Shown here: piece by piece, positions 45,201-58,300 of the stretch
Numbering within the stretch: the stretch's first letter is position 1
Layout: each line of letters starts with the position of its first letter
NCBI GenBank assembly: GCA_029215795.1
Contig: JARDYH010000005.1
Location: 12,618,001-12,682,000 of the forward strand
Length of the DNA stretch: 64,000 bases
Source of the DNA: Anniella stebbinsi
Lineage: Eukaryota; Chordata; Lepidosauria; Squamata; Anniellidae
Direction of reading: 5' to 3'
Translations under genes and position numbers: made by a program
Notes under the pieces: generated by a model
Databases searched by the model: none
What the model saw: the letters and a program-made list of their open reading frames with translations, nothing else
What the model was told of the DNA's origin: nothing

Positions 45201-48200
45201 GCGCCAAATTTCCTGATGACTGCTCCCAATGGCCTCATATAGATATTAAATAACACTGGGGAAAGGATGGTGCCCTGAGGCACCCCATAGTTCAACTGCC
45301 ATGGGGCAGAAGTACATTTCCCCAATGCTATTTTCTGGAACCAACCCCACAAGTATGAGCTGAACCAATGTAAAACAGTGCTGCCAACCCCAAACTCACG
45401 GAGGCATTCCAGGAGAATACCGTGGTCAACGGTATCAAAAGCCGCTGAGAGATCAAGGAGTAGTAACAGGGTCGCACTCCCCCTCTCCCGAAGAAGGTCA
45501 CCCATCAGGGTGACCAAGGCTGATTTAGTCCCAAAACCAGGCCTGAACCCAGACTAGAATGGATCCAGATAATCAGTTTCATCCAAGTGCGCCTGCAGCT
45601 GAGACGCCACCACTCTCTCGAGCACCTTGCTCAAAAATGGGGTATTGGCGACCAGACGATAGTTATAACTCTCTGGATCAAGGGAGGTTCTTTTCAGGAG
45701 TGGTCACACCACTGCCTCCTTTAAGGCAGCAGGGACCACCCCATCACGCAATGATGCGTTCAACGCTCCCCTGATCCAGTTGGTCAACCCCCCACAGCCT
45801 AGCTCAAATAAGCCATGATGGGCAAGGGTCGAGAGAGCATGTGGTGGGTCGAACAGATGCAAGCGTCTTGTCCACATCCTCAGGCTCCAAAAACTGAAAT
45901 TGATCCCACAAAACAGGATAAGACAATGCACTGGACACCTCAGCAGACACTGAATCAATAGCGGTGTTCAAGTCAGCGTGAAGGTCAGCGATTTTATCCT
46001 CAAAGTGTCTTGCAAATTCCTCACAGCGAGCCTCCGAGGGTTCCAATATTGGATTAGGTGGGTTAGATGTAAGTAACCCCCGTACCACCTGGAAAAGCTC
46101 AGCTGGACGACAGTCTGAGGATGCGATGGAGGCAGCAAAACAAACCTTCTTTGCTGCCTTCGCCGCCACGCAATAGGCATGATTGCACACTCTTACGCGT
46201 GTTCGGTCACCTTCAAGACGAGTCTTACGCCACTTACGCTCCAGCCGTCTTCTGACCTGTTTCATTGTCCGGAGCTCCCCAGTAAACCAGGGAGCCTTCC
46301 GAGCTCCACAGTGTCGAAGAGGGTGCTCGGGAGTGATTGTGTTGATGGCCCTTCGCACCTCACCATTCCATAGTGTGACAAGGGCCTCAACAGAATCGCC
46401 GGATCTGGCTACTGAAAATTCCCCCAGAGCATTCAGGAATCATTCAGATTCCATAAGTATCTGGGGGCGGACGATCTTAATGGGTCCCCCACTTCTGCAG
46501 GGAGGGACTGACACCGTGAGACCAAATTTCACCAGGAAGTGGTCTGACCATGACAACGGGATAGTTTCCATCCCCCCAATATCCAGACCACCCCCCTCAC
46601 ACCCTGAGACAAAGACCAAGTCAAGGGTATGCCCTGCCCTATGTGTGACAAATCGAGACAGCCCCATGGTTGTCATGGAGGACGTGAAGTCCTGAGCTGG
46701 TCCTGTTAAGGCAGCCTCAGCGTGAATGTTGAAATCTCCCAGGACCAGGGTCCTAGGATTATCCAGCACCACATCCGAGACTGCCTCAGCCAGCTCGGTC
46801 AGGCAGTCCATTGGGTAGCAGGGTGGGCGGTACACCAATAGTATCCCCAATCTGTCTCTTTGGCCTAGCACAAGGTACAGGCTGTCACAGCCTTTCCCAG
46901 GGTGGACGGGTTTCCTGGTGAGTAGGATTGAATTTTTATGGATCACACTGCCCAGCTCACCGCCCAGCCCAGGTCTCCGTAATGCAAGCCAGGTCGGCTC
47001 CCTCATCCACGATCATATTGTGGATGATTAAGGTCTTATTACGAACCGACCTGGCATTCAGCAACATCACCACCAGGCCCGTGGGTACAGTAGCCAGTCC
47101 ACCAGGAACCTGCGGGATGGGGAAAGGATGAGAAGAGGGAATGGCTTGTAGCCACCAGTTGCTGGAACATGGGTGGGAAGGTACTGTTGCACCGTGTCTT
47201 GCTTTGTTGGTCCCTGTCCGACTTCTAGTTAGCCACTGTGTGAACAGAGTGCTGGACTAGATGGCTCCTTGGTCTGATCCAGCAGGACATTTCTTATGTT
47301 CTGAAATACATGAAATGTAAATATGCTTTTGGTATAGTGCCTGCTAAGCTTTTTTTCTGTTTTAGGATGCAATCTAATGCACGTTTAGACAAAATCCTAC
47401 AACTCCCAGCATTCCCTAGCCAGCTATGCCTAGGATTGTGCCTTTAATCTGAGCTAATGTGTCAGTGGGCCATCTCAGCATAATGTCTCCTGTGAGGAGT
47501 GAGGGCATCTCAGCATAAGGCGAGGTGGCTGAATTTTATGACCTGTGATGCTGCTTCAGTGTGTTGATGTTAAACTTTCCTTCAGAGTAGAACAATAAAA
47601 GTCTGTAATATCTCAGTCTACCTGTTAATTATTGAAAATATAATGGTCATTGTCCTTACAGTTTATTTCTGTTGCATCAGATTTTATAGCTTTCCTGAGC
47701 CTAAGGGTTCAGGGGAGATAATAATATGCCAGTCAAAAATCATAGTGACCCTCTCACTTCATTCACATACATTTGTGATCTACTGCTGTCAGCGTTATAG
47801 GCTTAAAAAGAATGAGGATTCTGCAGATGAAAGGCAATATGAGCAAAATAGTTACCTAGGGACTTTGCTAAATTTCTTAGGGAGCAGTCCCATGCCCCCT
47901 AGACATCATCTGGAGGACATAAGATATTTTGGATTCTGCGAGAGAACTGTACCAGCTACCTCTCTGTGCTCACAAAATAAAGCATGGAGATAGGTGAAAA
48001 GGGGCATGTTTGTGGGTGGGGAGGGGAGGAGACTGGGAATGTGGGGATCTAAACTATCCTGCTGTTCCCAGCCTCCTTCCCTCCCCCTTCCTGAAGCCTC
48101 CCTTAGATGGGTAACTAAAATGCGGCCTAGCTGCTAAAATTCAGAGCGGTTGGCACAATACACCTCCTGCTCTACATTGGATACACGTAAGCCTCCAAGT

Positions 48201-49315
48201 TCTGAGGCATATGGGTACCCAGGATGGATCCGATAGGACTGTGCCCTTTATTACTGATACACATCGGATTTGATTACCCAAACTCTAGATTACTTTAGAC
48301 TAGAATGCTGCAAAAGAAATCCACTAAACTGATATTAATGTATGAAGCTGCCTTAGACTGAGTTTATTTAGCTCAGTATTCTTTTTTTTTTTTTTTGTCC
48401 ATCTAGCTCAGTATTATATCTTGACTGGCAGTGGTTCTCCAGAGTCTCAGACAGTCTGACTTGAAGATGGCAGGTATTGAACCTGGGACCTTCTGCTTGT
48501 AAAGCAGGTATTCTTCCGCAGAACCATGGTCCTCCCAGGATATTGTTAATTTATACGTGAACAGTAGGAAAAAGTACTTGGATCTAATAACTAATGAGTG
48601 AGGAACAGTTGAGGTCCTTTATGCCAGTTTTCCTGTCCCAACTGCTATTTAGCACCCAATTCCTTGTATGCCACCAACAGGCAGGCAATCCGCCTGGGAC
48701 GGTGGGAGAAAAAACCTTTCATTGGCCTGTTCTGACAGTTGCTTTCCCTGATTGATCCTCGTTCCTTTAAGGTGCAATCTTATCAATTGCCCCCTCGGTG
48801 ATCGGAAGCCCCTGAGCATCTGATCCAGTTTAGGGCAGGAGGAGCAGCAGAGGTGATCTTTACCTCCCTGTCCTCCCAGATTTTTTAGCCCGTCTAACGA
48901 TGGCACGTTGGATGGGGAGGGAAGGAGGCTGGAATAGGCTTGGGATAAATTGTATCCTAGCCTCTCTGGTCTCCTCCCCTCCCACTGGATGGCCCCATTT
49001 TCTCCTCCTCATGCTCAGCCGTTTTTTCTGACCTCAGAGGGCAGCCGTCATGGTTCTTTCTGCATCGGCTGTAAGGGGGCGGGGGAAGAGGGTTGGATCT
49101 CAGACTCCCTTTTCCAAGATCAGGATGCTATCTCTGACCTCGGAAGGAGGAATCCGCACAATCCTATGGTCCCTGTGACAGTCACCCAGGAACCATAGTC
49201 AGTCAGTCAGTCAGTCAGTCAGTCAGTCAGTCAGTCAGTCAGTCAGTCAAGTTTATTGCTTTTGGCCAATGGCCTTTGCACAAAACAAACAATAACAGTA
49301 CAATCACCAAAAATA

Positions 49316-49348
<33 letters not shown>

Positions 49349-52300
49349 CACACACACACACAGAAGGTTATTCATAATGTATATAGACATGATGCATATA
49401 GTACATGATATACAAAATTTTAAAATATAGACTGGTATGTCATAGGTGATCCGTCAGTGATGTAATATAAATCGGACATGGTCAAATGCAATCATCTCCT
49501 TTACAATTAGTGGCTCTCTCTGTTATGTATTTCTTTCTAATCTTATTGGCTGCTGTGGCAAACAGAGCTACACGCCAAGTCACATATTTATCCAGGTAAA
49601 CTAGGAGGGAAAAGATCACTTCCAGTGGGCTCTGGCAAAAGTAGTTTCCAATTCAGGGTGCCACAAATTGTTCCCTTGGGTCATTGTATAGGGAACAGTA
49701 AAGAATATAATGGATAAGATCCTCTGGCTCAGAGCAACCACAAATACAAGTACGCTCGTTTATTGGAATGCCCCTGTGCCTCCCATCCCTATAAGCAGTG
49801 TCCATCATATTTAACCTTAACTCTGTGAAAGCTTTCCGGAGCTGTACAAATGTCAAGCTTTTAAGTAATCTGCACAATCACAAGCCTCTTTGAGTTTAAA
49901 ATACCAGGTGGCCCAAAAGTAGGCATACAGTACTACTCACACATTCTCTCCCTGTCCCATCAACATTCTAAACAACTGTATACCTACTTTTGGGTCACCC
50001 AGTATAATGGTGTACATGGGGATATATAAACAGAGTTTAGATCCTTTTTGATAGCAGCCTCCCTTATAGTTCTCTTGATAATGTTTTTTTTTATAGGAAT
50101 GGCCTCTAACTCTTCTTACTGTGTCATACCTGTATCTTCAAATTGTAAAGCTGAAGGTAAGGTCTTTGCTATTTCTAAGTTTTATACAGTACCTAGAAAT
50201 TGCAAGTGCTTTATAAATAACTAGCAAACACTTCACACATTTTTAATAGCCCGTAGTTTGTTACAGCAAAGACTTCAAGCAAGGTTACATAGCTGTGAGA
50301 GTTGAATACATTCTGCCTGCCCTGTCTCAATGAAGGCATGGCCACTACCGTGGTGTATCTCTATAGCCCCTTGGGTAGGGTGATCAGATAAAATCCAGGT
50401 CAGGGCTCATGTAACTTTAACAGTTATAGAGAAAAGGGAATTTCAGCCGGTGTCATTTGTATGCAATTAGTTCCTGGTGAAATTTCCTCTTCATCACAAC
50501 AGTTAAAGTTGCAGGGGCTCTGCCTTCTTTTGTCTATGGTCACTCTAGTATAGTGCCTGCACCTTTAACTGTTGTGATGAAGAGGGAATTTCACCAGGAA
50601 CTAATTGCATACAAATGACACTGGCTGAAATTCCCTTTTCTCTACAACTGTTAAAGTTACATGGCCCCTGACCTGGATTTTATCTGGCCAGCCTACCCTT
50701 GGGCGAAGAAGGGTCTGCCCACTCCATTTCCATGAAGAGGTGCTCCCAACAACAGGGGGGAGGGGGCAGCCATATAACTCTGTTCCTCAGACTATGTCCG
50801 ATCCCATGGCTTCAGACTGTTATTAACTGCAAAGCTATGTGCTGGTTGGACTAGATGGCCTTATAGGCCCCTTCCACTCAACTATTCTATGATTCTATGG
50901 TTAGGGACATCTGCAACCTAGTGACGAAAGTTGACACTGCAGGCTTCAAACACAGAGCTTTGGCTATTAGGTGGTATGGAAATGCAATAAAAATAAATAA
51001 ACACACACTTTTAAATTAATTGAAATTAATGTGTTTAAAAACCTACTAACCCTGTTGTGCACACCTCTAGGGTCCCTTTAGTATGCTTGCCAAGTTTTAG
51101 GTGTCTAAATTTCAATCTTGGAGCTATAATGCTGACAGACAGACAATCAGACATCCTCCTTTATTGTAGATAATCATAATGGCTGCAATTGGGCCACCAA
51201 CAAATTGAAATTGGAGACTGGAACAAGGTTTTAAAATGTTAGAATAGTGAAACTTTGCAGTAATTTCCCTGGAAGAGTTCTCTGTTCTCTGTTTATAAAA
51301 TGAGGAAGTAATCCTCTTCCCTAGGACCTGAACTAGTTAGAAAAGCTGATAAGTGAATAATAATACTTTCCTTGGGAGATATCATTGGTTATAATATTAT
51401 AGATGTATGTTGCTTGGACACCTAAGGTTAAGCAGCTAGTATTCAGTGAGCGTATGCCTCATATGTATCATAGAGACCTGGCTGAGGGGGGTCTCATCCA
51501 GCTCTGACTACCAGTTATTCTGTGGTACAGCTGGCTAGAGTTGGTGGGGACAGGGAGATGGAGTGGCAATAGTTTATAAGAATTCTATTTTGCTGAGCAG
51601 TTGCTCCATCCAGCAGTCGGCTAATTTTGAGTGCATGCTGCTGTGGTTGGGTAGCCAGGATAGTGTAAGGATTCTGTTGGTGTACCGTCAACCCTGCTCC
51701 TCAGTCTCCCTTCCTGAGCTGGCTGGGGCGATATCAGGGTTGGCGCTGGATCATCCCATAGCTTCAGCTATGGGGCGGTATACAAATGTAATAAATAAAT
51801 AAATAAATATTCACACTGCGGTTGCTCAGTCAGGAGTGGTTTAGGATTTCATGTCTGCCATGGCAATCATGGGCCTGTCTGAGCTAGAGATGTGAAGTCA
51901 GGAAAAATTAGGAAAAAAACAGTTTTTCCCCCGAGAACCATTTTTGTTTCTTTTCTGAAAAATTGAACAGCTTTGGATTATGAAATATTATCTTTTAGAA
52001 TTTAAGACAAAGTATTTATATATTGTTACTCATCCATTACTTCTTCCAAAAAGATTTTTTTAAGTATATGATAAGAACACTTTTATAGAAAGACTAGAAA
52101 TGTAAAATAACTGGAAATAATAAAGCCATGGGGGGAAATGTTTTTTTAATCCTCTGTGAAATTCCTAGCATAGTTCTTTCATTCCTTATTAAAATTATTG
52201 GTCTAAAGTATATTTTACTGATAGATATTTATGCTCAGTTTCCCAACATGTGAGCAGAACCGCCATTGTGTATCTTTGACAATAAACATCCATTCTTGAT

Positions 52301-55300
52301 AGTCTAGGTTTTGTTCTATAGAATCCTGCGTTCCTGATGCTGTAGCAGTCATTTAATGTAGTTCTAATCTATTCAGACAATAACTACAAATTTACTGAAT
52401 TTACTTTTTAAAGTTTTAAAATATAATGATAATTTTATGAGCAAACTAAGTTATATATAAAATAATGTTTATGTTCCTTAAGAAGCCCTTCCCAACATGG
52501 TTCCCTCTGTATGTTTTGGATTACTGTGCCCAGCATTCCAGACCATTGGCCATCCTGTCTGAGGCTGATGGGAGCTGAAGTCCAAAATATCTGGAAGGCA
52601 CCAGGTTGGGGAAGGCTGTCTTAAGGCAACAAAGTGACTTTAGATCTGTAAAGAGAGCTAAAAAAATAAGTATTGCTTATTTTTCAGTTTTTCCCAAAAT
52701 TTCTGTTTTTGGGGGGTGTTTTTTCCCCTTGGCTTCAAATTTTTTGGAAATTTTACATTGACAGTCTTAGTTAGTATCTGGTCTTGCGCATGAAATGGCA
52801 CATTCTCATTTTGGTATTTTGTTCTGATGTTGGTGCTTTGGAGGTAGAGGAGTTATGTATGACTCCATTGTCATGGGCAGATCGCTATCTGGTTAGTTTT
52901 GGATTGGCAAAAGCTAGTCTGCAAGAGTGGAGATCCATTAAAATGGTAGGTGCCTGATGGATTGGAATGGTTTCCTGAATGCGCTTGGGGAATTTCTTGC
53001 CTCATTTGTCAGCAGTACTGTTGAAGCCCTGGCTGATCTGCGGAATACAGAAATTACCCAGGCTGTTGACAGCTATCCCTCCTAAGCTCTCTCTCCCTCC
53101 TGGTTTAACAGGGAGTTGCGAGCCATAAAACAGCACCATATAGTACCATTGGAAAAAACCTTGGGGTGAATCCCCCTTGAACGTAGGCGAAAGACCATTT
53201 AAAGATCTATACTACGGCATTGAGGGCAGCGAAGAAAGCTTATTCCTCTACTGCCATCACGTCCACACAGAATAGAATACAGAATAGTGTTTTTCCGTAG
53301 GAGAGGCCGTCTTTGCCAGGATGCTGGAGAAGGGAAGCCAGAGCAGCTGTTGGCTCACTGTGGGAGGGTGGGAGTGTTGGGCTTTCCGCATGAAGTTGCT
53401 CGGATTTGTCTTGACCTGGACTCCAATATTGGGGCAGATCAAATTGATGTAACCTTATCCAGTTGTTTTGGGTTCTTTTCAGCTTGTAGATCTGAAGGGT
53501 GTGGACAGGGTATCTGGAGCAGGGAGGTCCACCACACTTTTCCTTCTTGGCAGATTAAATTAGCCATGGGACTGATGCTGTGGCTAAAAGAAATGACTAA
53601 TGCCTCTTTGCTGGAGAGGGTTGTTCCCTCTTGCTTAAAAGAGACAGGAACAGGATCTTTTTAAAAGAAACCTTCCGCTGGACCCAGGATATTTGTCTGA
53701 CTATAGGCTAGTCTCAAATGTACCATTCTTGGCTAAGGTGGTGGCATTGCAACCCCATCTGCATTTGGATGACTGATTATCTGGATCAGGGATCATCTTT
53801 GTGGCCCTCCAGATGTTTTGGTCTACAACTGCCATCATCCCTCATGATTGGCTATGCTGTCTAGGCCTGATGGGTGTGGTAGCCAAAACATCTGGAGGGC
53901 CACAAGTTGCCCACCTATGATCTGGACCCGTTTCAGTTGGGCTTTTCACTTGGATATGGGACTGCTTTGGTCGCCTAGGAGCAGAACCTATACTGGGAAC
54001 TGAATGGGGGAGCATGACCCATTCTGGACCTCAACAGCTTTTGATACCATTAACCATGGTATCCTTCTGGACTGCCTGGTAGGGCTGGGACTTGTGGGTG
54101 CTTCTTTGAAGCAGTTTGAGTCCTTTCTGTTGGTCTGTGTCCAGATGGTGGAGCTGTGGGATTTCTATTTGATTCCGTGGCTGTTCGCCTTCGATAGGAG
54201 TAGGCAATCTTTTGGGGCCATGGACACATTTGGCAATTTGTAGTGGCCCCATCCTGGGCACCACCATAAAATGGCTGCCACGGGAGGCATCTCAAAGGAC
54301 AAATAACTTGCCCAAAATTGAGTACAGAGCAGAGGTGGTGTCTGAGTCCCAGTACACTAAATAACTCCTTTGAACTTACAGTTTTCAGCACCAACAGAAA
54401 TTTATTTCATAGCAATTCCAGTTGCTGGTAAGAAAATATGTGTGTGTGTATCCGTGTCCCTGGATCATCGGAGAGCAGTGATGGCCCGGAGTGCATTTTT
54501 ACAATTACGTTAGCTGTGCCAGCTGCAACCCTTCCTGAGTCAGTCTGACTTGGCAACAATTATCCATACTTTGGTTACATCATACTTAGACTACTGCAGT
54601 GTACTCTACATGGGGCTACCCCAAAGAGTGTCCAAGCTTCAATTGGTGCAAAATGTGACAGCTAGGCTTCTAATCAGTTCACAGTAGCAGGACCACATTA
54701 CACCTGTCTTTAAAAACCTACACTGGTTCCCAGTTGCTTTCTGGATTCAATTCAAGGAGCTAGTTTTAACCTTTAAAGCCCTATGGGTTGGAGAATACTG
54801 GGGGTTGTTGGATATTTTTCTGTCCAAACATACATAGGATTGCACCCTAAATGGCTTAGGACCTGGCTATCTTGTTATAAACCTGTCCACTTATTAAAAT
54901 CTGCAGGAGGGGCCCTCTGGCAGCGTCCTGTTTGCCAGGCATGTATGAAAAACTGTAATTAGACATAATGCTTGTTTTTTTAGAAAAGCTGTGAAGATAC
55001 ATCTATTTAATTTAGCCTTTTAAATGATGTAGTTGTTTTAATGATTTACTGTTTTTATTCTTGTTTTTTATTGTTTTAAAGTTAAATTGTGCTAAATTGT
55101 TGTGCGCTGCCTTTATGGCTTTTTAGCAAATAAGGTGGTATGTAAATGTTAATAATAAATCTATAATAATAAGAGAGGATGTGTGTCTGCTGCCGCAATA
55201 GCACCAAGACTGTGAAACCTAGACACCTGAAACTTTGCACGCATATTAAGTTGTATGTATATTAGTGTGCTCTTCGGGATTATTTTGTTTTTAAAATGCA

Positions 55301-58300
55301 TTAGGGCGCAATCCTAGACAGCTCTGGGGGACATAGACTTTTTTTGGTTTCTGGGATTTGAGGTTGGAACCAGGATTCTGATCTTGGAGCCCAGAAACTG
55401 CACTCCCCTCCCTGTGCTGTCTCCATGCTCATAAGATGAGTGCTGAGGCAGCAAAAAGGGGGCGGTTCTAGGGGCAGGGAGGGGACATGACCATGAAAGC
55501 TCCTTTATGCAGCTTCTTATGCGCCGTGTGGTTTGCCCTGCTCTTGCTCCGAAGCTTCCTGGCTGGACAATCAAAATTGCCTGTGTAGCCAAAAAGTCAG
55601 GGCTGCTGGATCACCTCCCTGCTCTGGCAGCCCTGCATTGGATAGTTGTCACCCTCTGAGTTCAGAGGTCCGTGACTATCTCTGTAGGATTGCACCCTCA
55701 ATTCATTTTAATTAATTTAAATGTGTCTGTGTGGTTGAAGCCTGCAGTAACATGTTCAGTCACTAGGGGCAGACTTCCCTAACCATCACATAGTGTTGCA
55801 ATTTGAAGCCATGATATATGCCTCTCCCCTCTGCAGTGGGGCAGTTCCACCTCAGGAGCATGGAGTGGGAAGACCCCTTCCTCAGGAGCTATAGGGGTGC
55901 ACCATAGCAGGGACCATGCCTAGGGTGCCATCAGGCGTGGCTTCACTCAGACCGAGCATGTGCAACTCTGAAATCTGCCTAAGTTTGCTTGCAGTTTTCC
56001 CACCTGTATGAAGCCGGGTCCATTCACTAATAAAAAAATAAAATGAATAAAAAATTGAGTTTTAAGGAGGTGGGAGTTATAACAGGAATGTGAAAGTGAA
56101 ACACTGGCAATATGTATGTCAGACTCAGGGTTCTGAGATTTTCCTTTCCCTAATGACTAGATAAGATTCTTGGCAGGACCAGCCAGAGAACATAAGAACA
56201 TAAGAAATGCCCTGCTGGATCAGACCAAGGGGCCATCTAGTCCAGCACTCTGTTCACACAGTGGCCAACCAGCAGTCGGACAGGGACCAACAAGGCAGGA
56301 CACGGTGCAACAGCACCCTCCCACCCATGTTCCCCAGCAACTGGTGCATATAGGCTTACTGCCTTGGATACTGGAGGTAATACATAGCCATTAGGGCTAG
56401 TAGCCATTGAGAGCCTTCTCCAGGAATTTATCTAGCCCCCTTTTAAAGCCATCCAAATTGGTGGCCATCACCACCTCTTGTGGTAGTGAATTCCATAATT
56501 TAACTATGCGCTGTGTGAAGAACTACCTTTTATTTGTCCTGAATCTCCCACCAATTAGTTTCATGAGATGACCCCAAGTTCTAGTATTTTGAAGCTGTTA
56601 CTACTTTTGTTGTTAAGGCAAAAGGTATATTTTGTCTAACAGTGCACATCTGCCTTTATCACCTGTAGCCTGCTCTGTTTGTTGCAAGTCATCTTGGTCT
56701 CAGCTCCAGGATCTGTGCCGTTTGGAGAAGGTGTGCTGCCCGACCTTGGGCATTACCAGAAAAAACCTCTGTGATTTTGAAGTGGAGTATCTGTGTGACT
56801 ACAAGAAAGTCCGGGTGAGTTCCTCAGGCTTCCTACAGCATTAGTGTTACTTCCTTTTATACAACTTTTCATTGGCCTCCCCAGCTCTCAGTTGACAGAG
56901 GTCACGTACTGAGATTTTTATTAGCTGACATTTCCCTCCTCTTTCTGCTTTCGGTCCATTACTTTTACCCAGGGCTTTGCTTAATCAACTAATCTCCCTT
57001 TCTGTGGATAGAGGTTCACAGTTGCCACAGAATCGATGCTTTTAGAAGGCGTTGATGCAGAGTTGCTAAAATCCATGTGGGATTCCTGGGTTCTATTCTT
57101 GGTTTCGGTTTTAGTAGGCTGAAGGAGAATGGATTACTGGGAGATATTTTCTGGGGTCTATTTTCTGGTCTGGGAAGGGAATGATCATGTTTCAGTCTGA
57201 CACTATGCATGGTTACCTTTTATTTAGGATGAGGAATACTACCTGGTGAAGTGGCGGGGATATCCCGATTCAGAGAACACCTGGGAGCCCAGAAAGAACC
57301 TGCGCTGTATCAGTATACTCAAACAGTTCCACCAGGACCTAGAGCAGGCATTGATCCGGCGAGGATGCAAGCTCAGAAAGAATATGCGTTTGCTTGACCA
57401 AGGCATCTCCAATTACCTAGTGCAGAAGGCCAAACAGCGGCGGGCTTTGAGGCATTGGGAATATGAGCTCAATGCCAAGCGCAACCACAAGGGATGCATT
57501 GTGGTAGAGAATGAGGTGGACTTGGATGGGCCTCCCCGGGACTTTGTTTACATTAATGAGTACAAGGTTGGGGAGGGCATCACTCTCAACCAGGTGGCTG
57601 TGGGCTGTGAGTGCTCGGACTGTCTGTCGGAAGCAGCTGGGGGTTGCTGTCCCGGCGCCTCCCACCATAAATTTGCCTATAATGAGCTGGGCCAAGTGAA
57701 GATCAAGGCTGGCATGCCCGTCTACGAGTGCAATTCTCGCTGCAGCTGTGGGATTGACTGCCCCAACCGAGTGGTGCAGAAAGGCATTCGTTACGACCTC
57801 TGTATTTTCCGGACAGACAATGGGCGTGGCTGGGGTGTGCGCACACTGGAGAAGATCCGCAAGAACAGCTTTGTCATGGAATATGTGGGAGAGGTAGGAT
57901 GAGCAGGTGTGAGGCAGATGTCGAGTTGTGATCCAGGGTGCAGAAGGGAAGAAAAAATACAGCTGGGTTGACCTGCTCCAAACTATAAGACAGGGTTAGA
58001 CAAACTTGTGCCATCCAGATATTTTGGACTACGACACCCAGCAATCCCTGGCCATATTGGCTGAGTTATTGGAATTGTAGTCCAAAACATCTGGTGGGCA
58101 CCACATTGCCTACCCCTTGTATAAGAGTGAAGTAGTAATGTCATGTATGTATGTATGTATGTGACATGGGCCAGCAGTGAGGTTCAGGTAGAATTTGACC
58201 TCAAGATTCCTGGAAGAGGCAAAGACAGTTGTTAAGGATGTTATAAACATTTAGGCTGCAATTCTATATCTACTTATCTCAATAGGACTTATTTCAAGCA

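Larger units (their letters stand above)
44208..47149 (-). mobile_element. CR1/L2-group LINE, 2.9 kb, reversed, inside CR1
   Basis: On the minus strand it reads EN domain (from about 47110, [10 protein letters not shown] and [12 protein letters not shown]), a linker, the RT domain, and a 3' UTR ending ggtataaa-type sequence with (ATAAA)n. It is 5'-truncated near the start of EN and has several frameshifts, but the RT frame is open over 392 codons. Confidence 0.85.
51420..55165 (+). mobile_element. old CR1/L2-group LINE, interrupted and decayed
   Basis: Positions 51480-51740 encode an EN fragment ([20 protein letters not shown]). EN resumes at 51809 (attcacactgcggttgctca). A linker and RT remnant lie at 52990-54230 (acagcttttgataccattaa for the first RT block) and RT C-terminus at 54450-55020. 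The tail ends gcaaataaggtggtatgtaa. Interruptions: a 45-bp LINE tail (51762-51808), A/T-rich sequence with a type E foldback (51935-52790), and another type E foldback (53786-53922). Confidence 0.7.
42230..56668 (+). other. SUV39H1 intron 1 (14.4 kb), rich in retroelements
   Basis: It carries a CR1-like copy split by a reversed LINE (43605-47305), type E foldbacks, a reversed tRNA-derived SINE, a type J repeat, a reversed LINE with (GTCA)n tail, MITE-A copy 9, a CR1 tail, and an old plus-strand LINE (51420-55165). Positions 42600-43100, 47450-48330, 49900-50370, 50905-51420 and 55700-56180 show little or nothing recognisable. Confidence 0.65.

Noticed and set aside
49199..49249. CRISPR array
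   Set aside because: It is a simple tetranucleotide run without spacers, in an animal genome.
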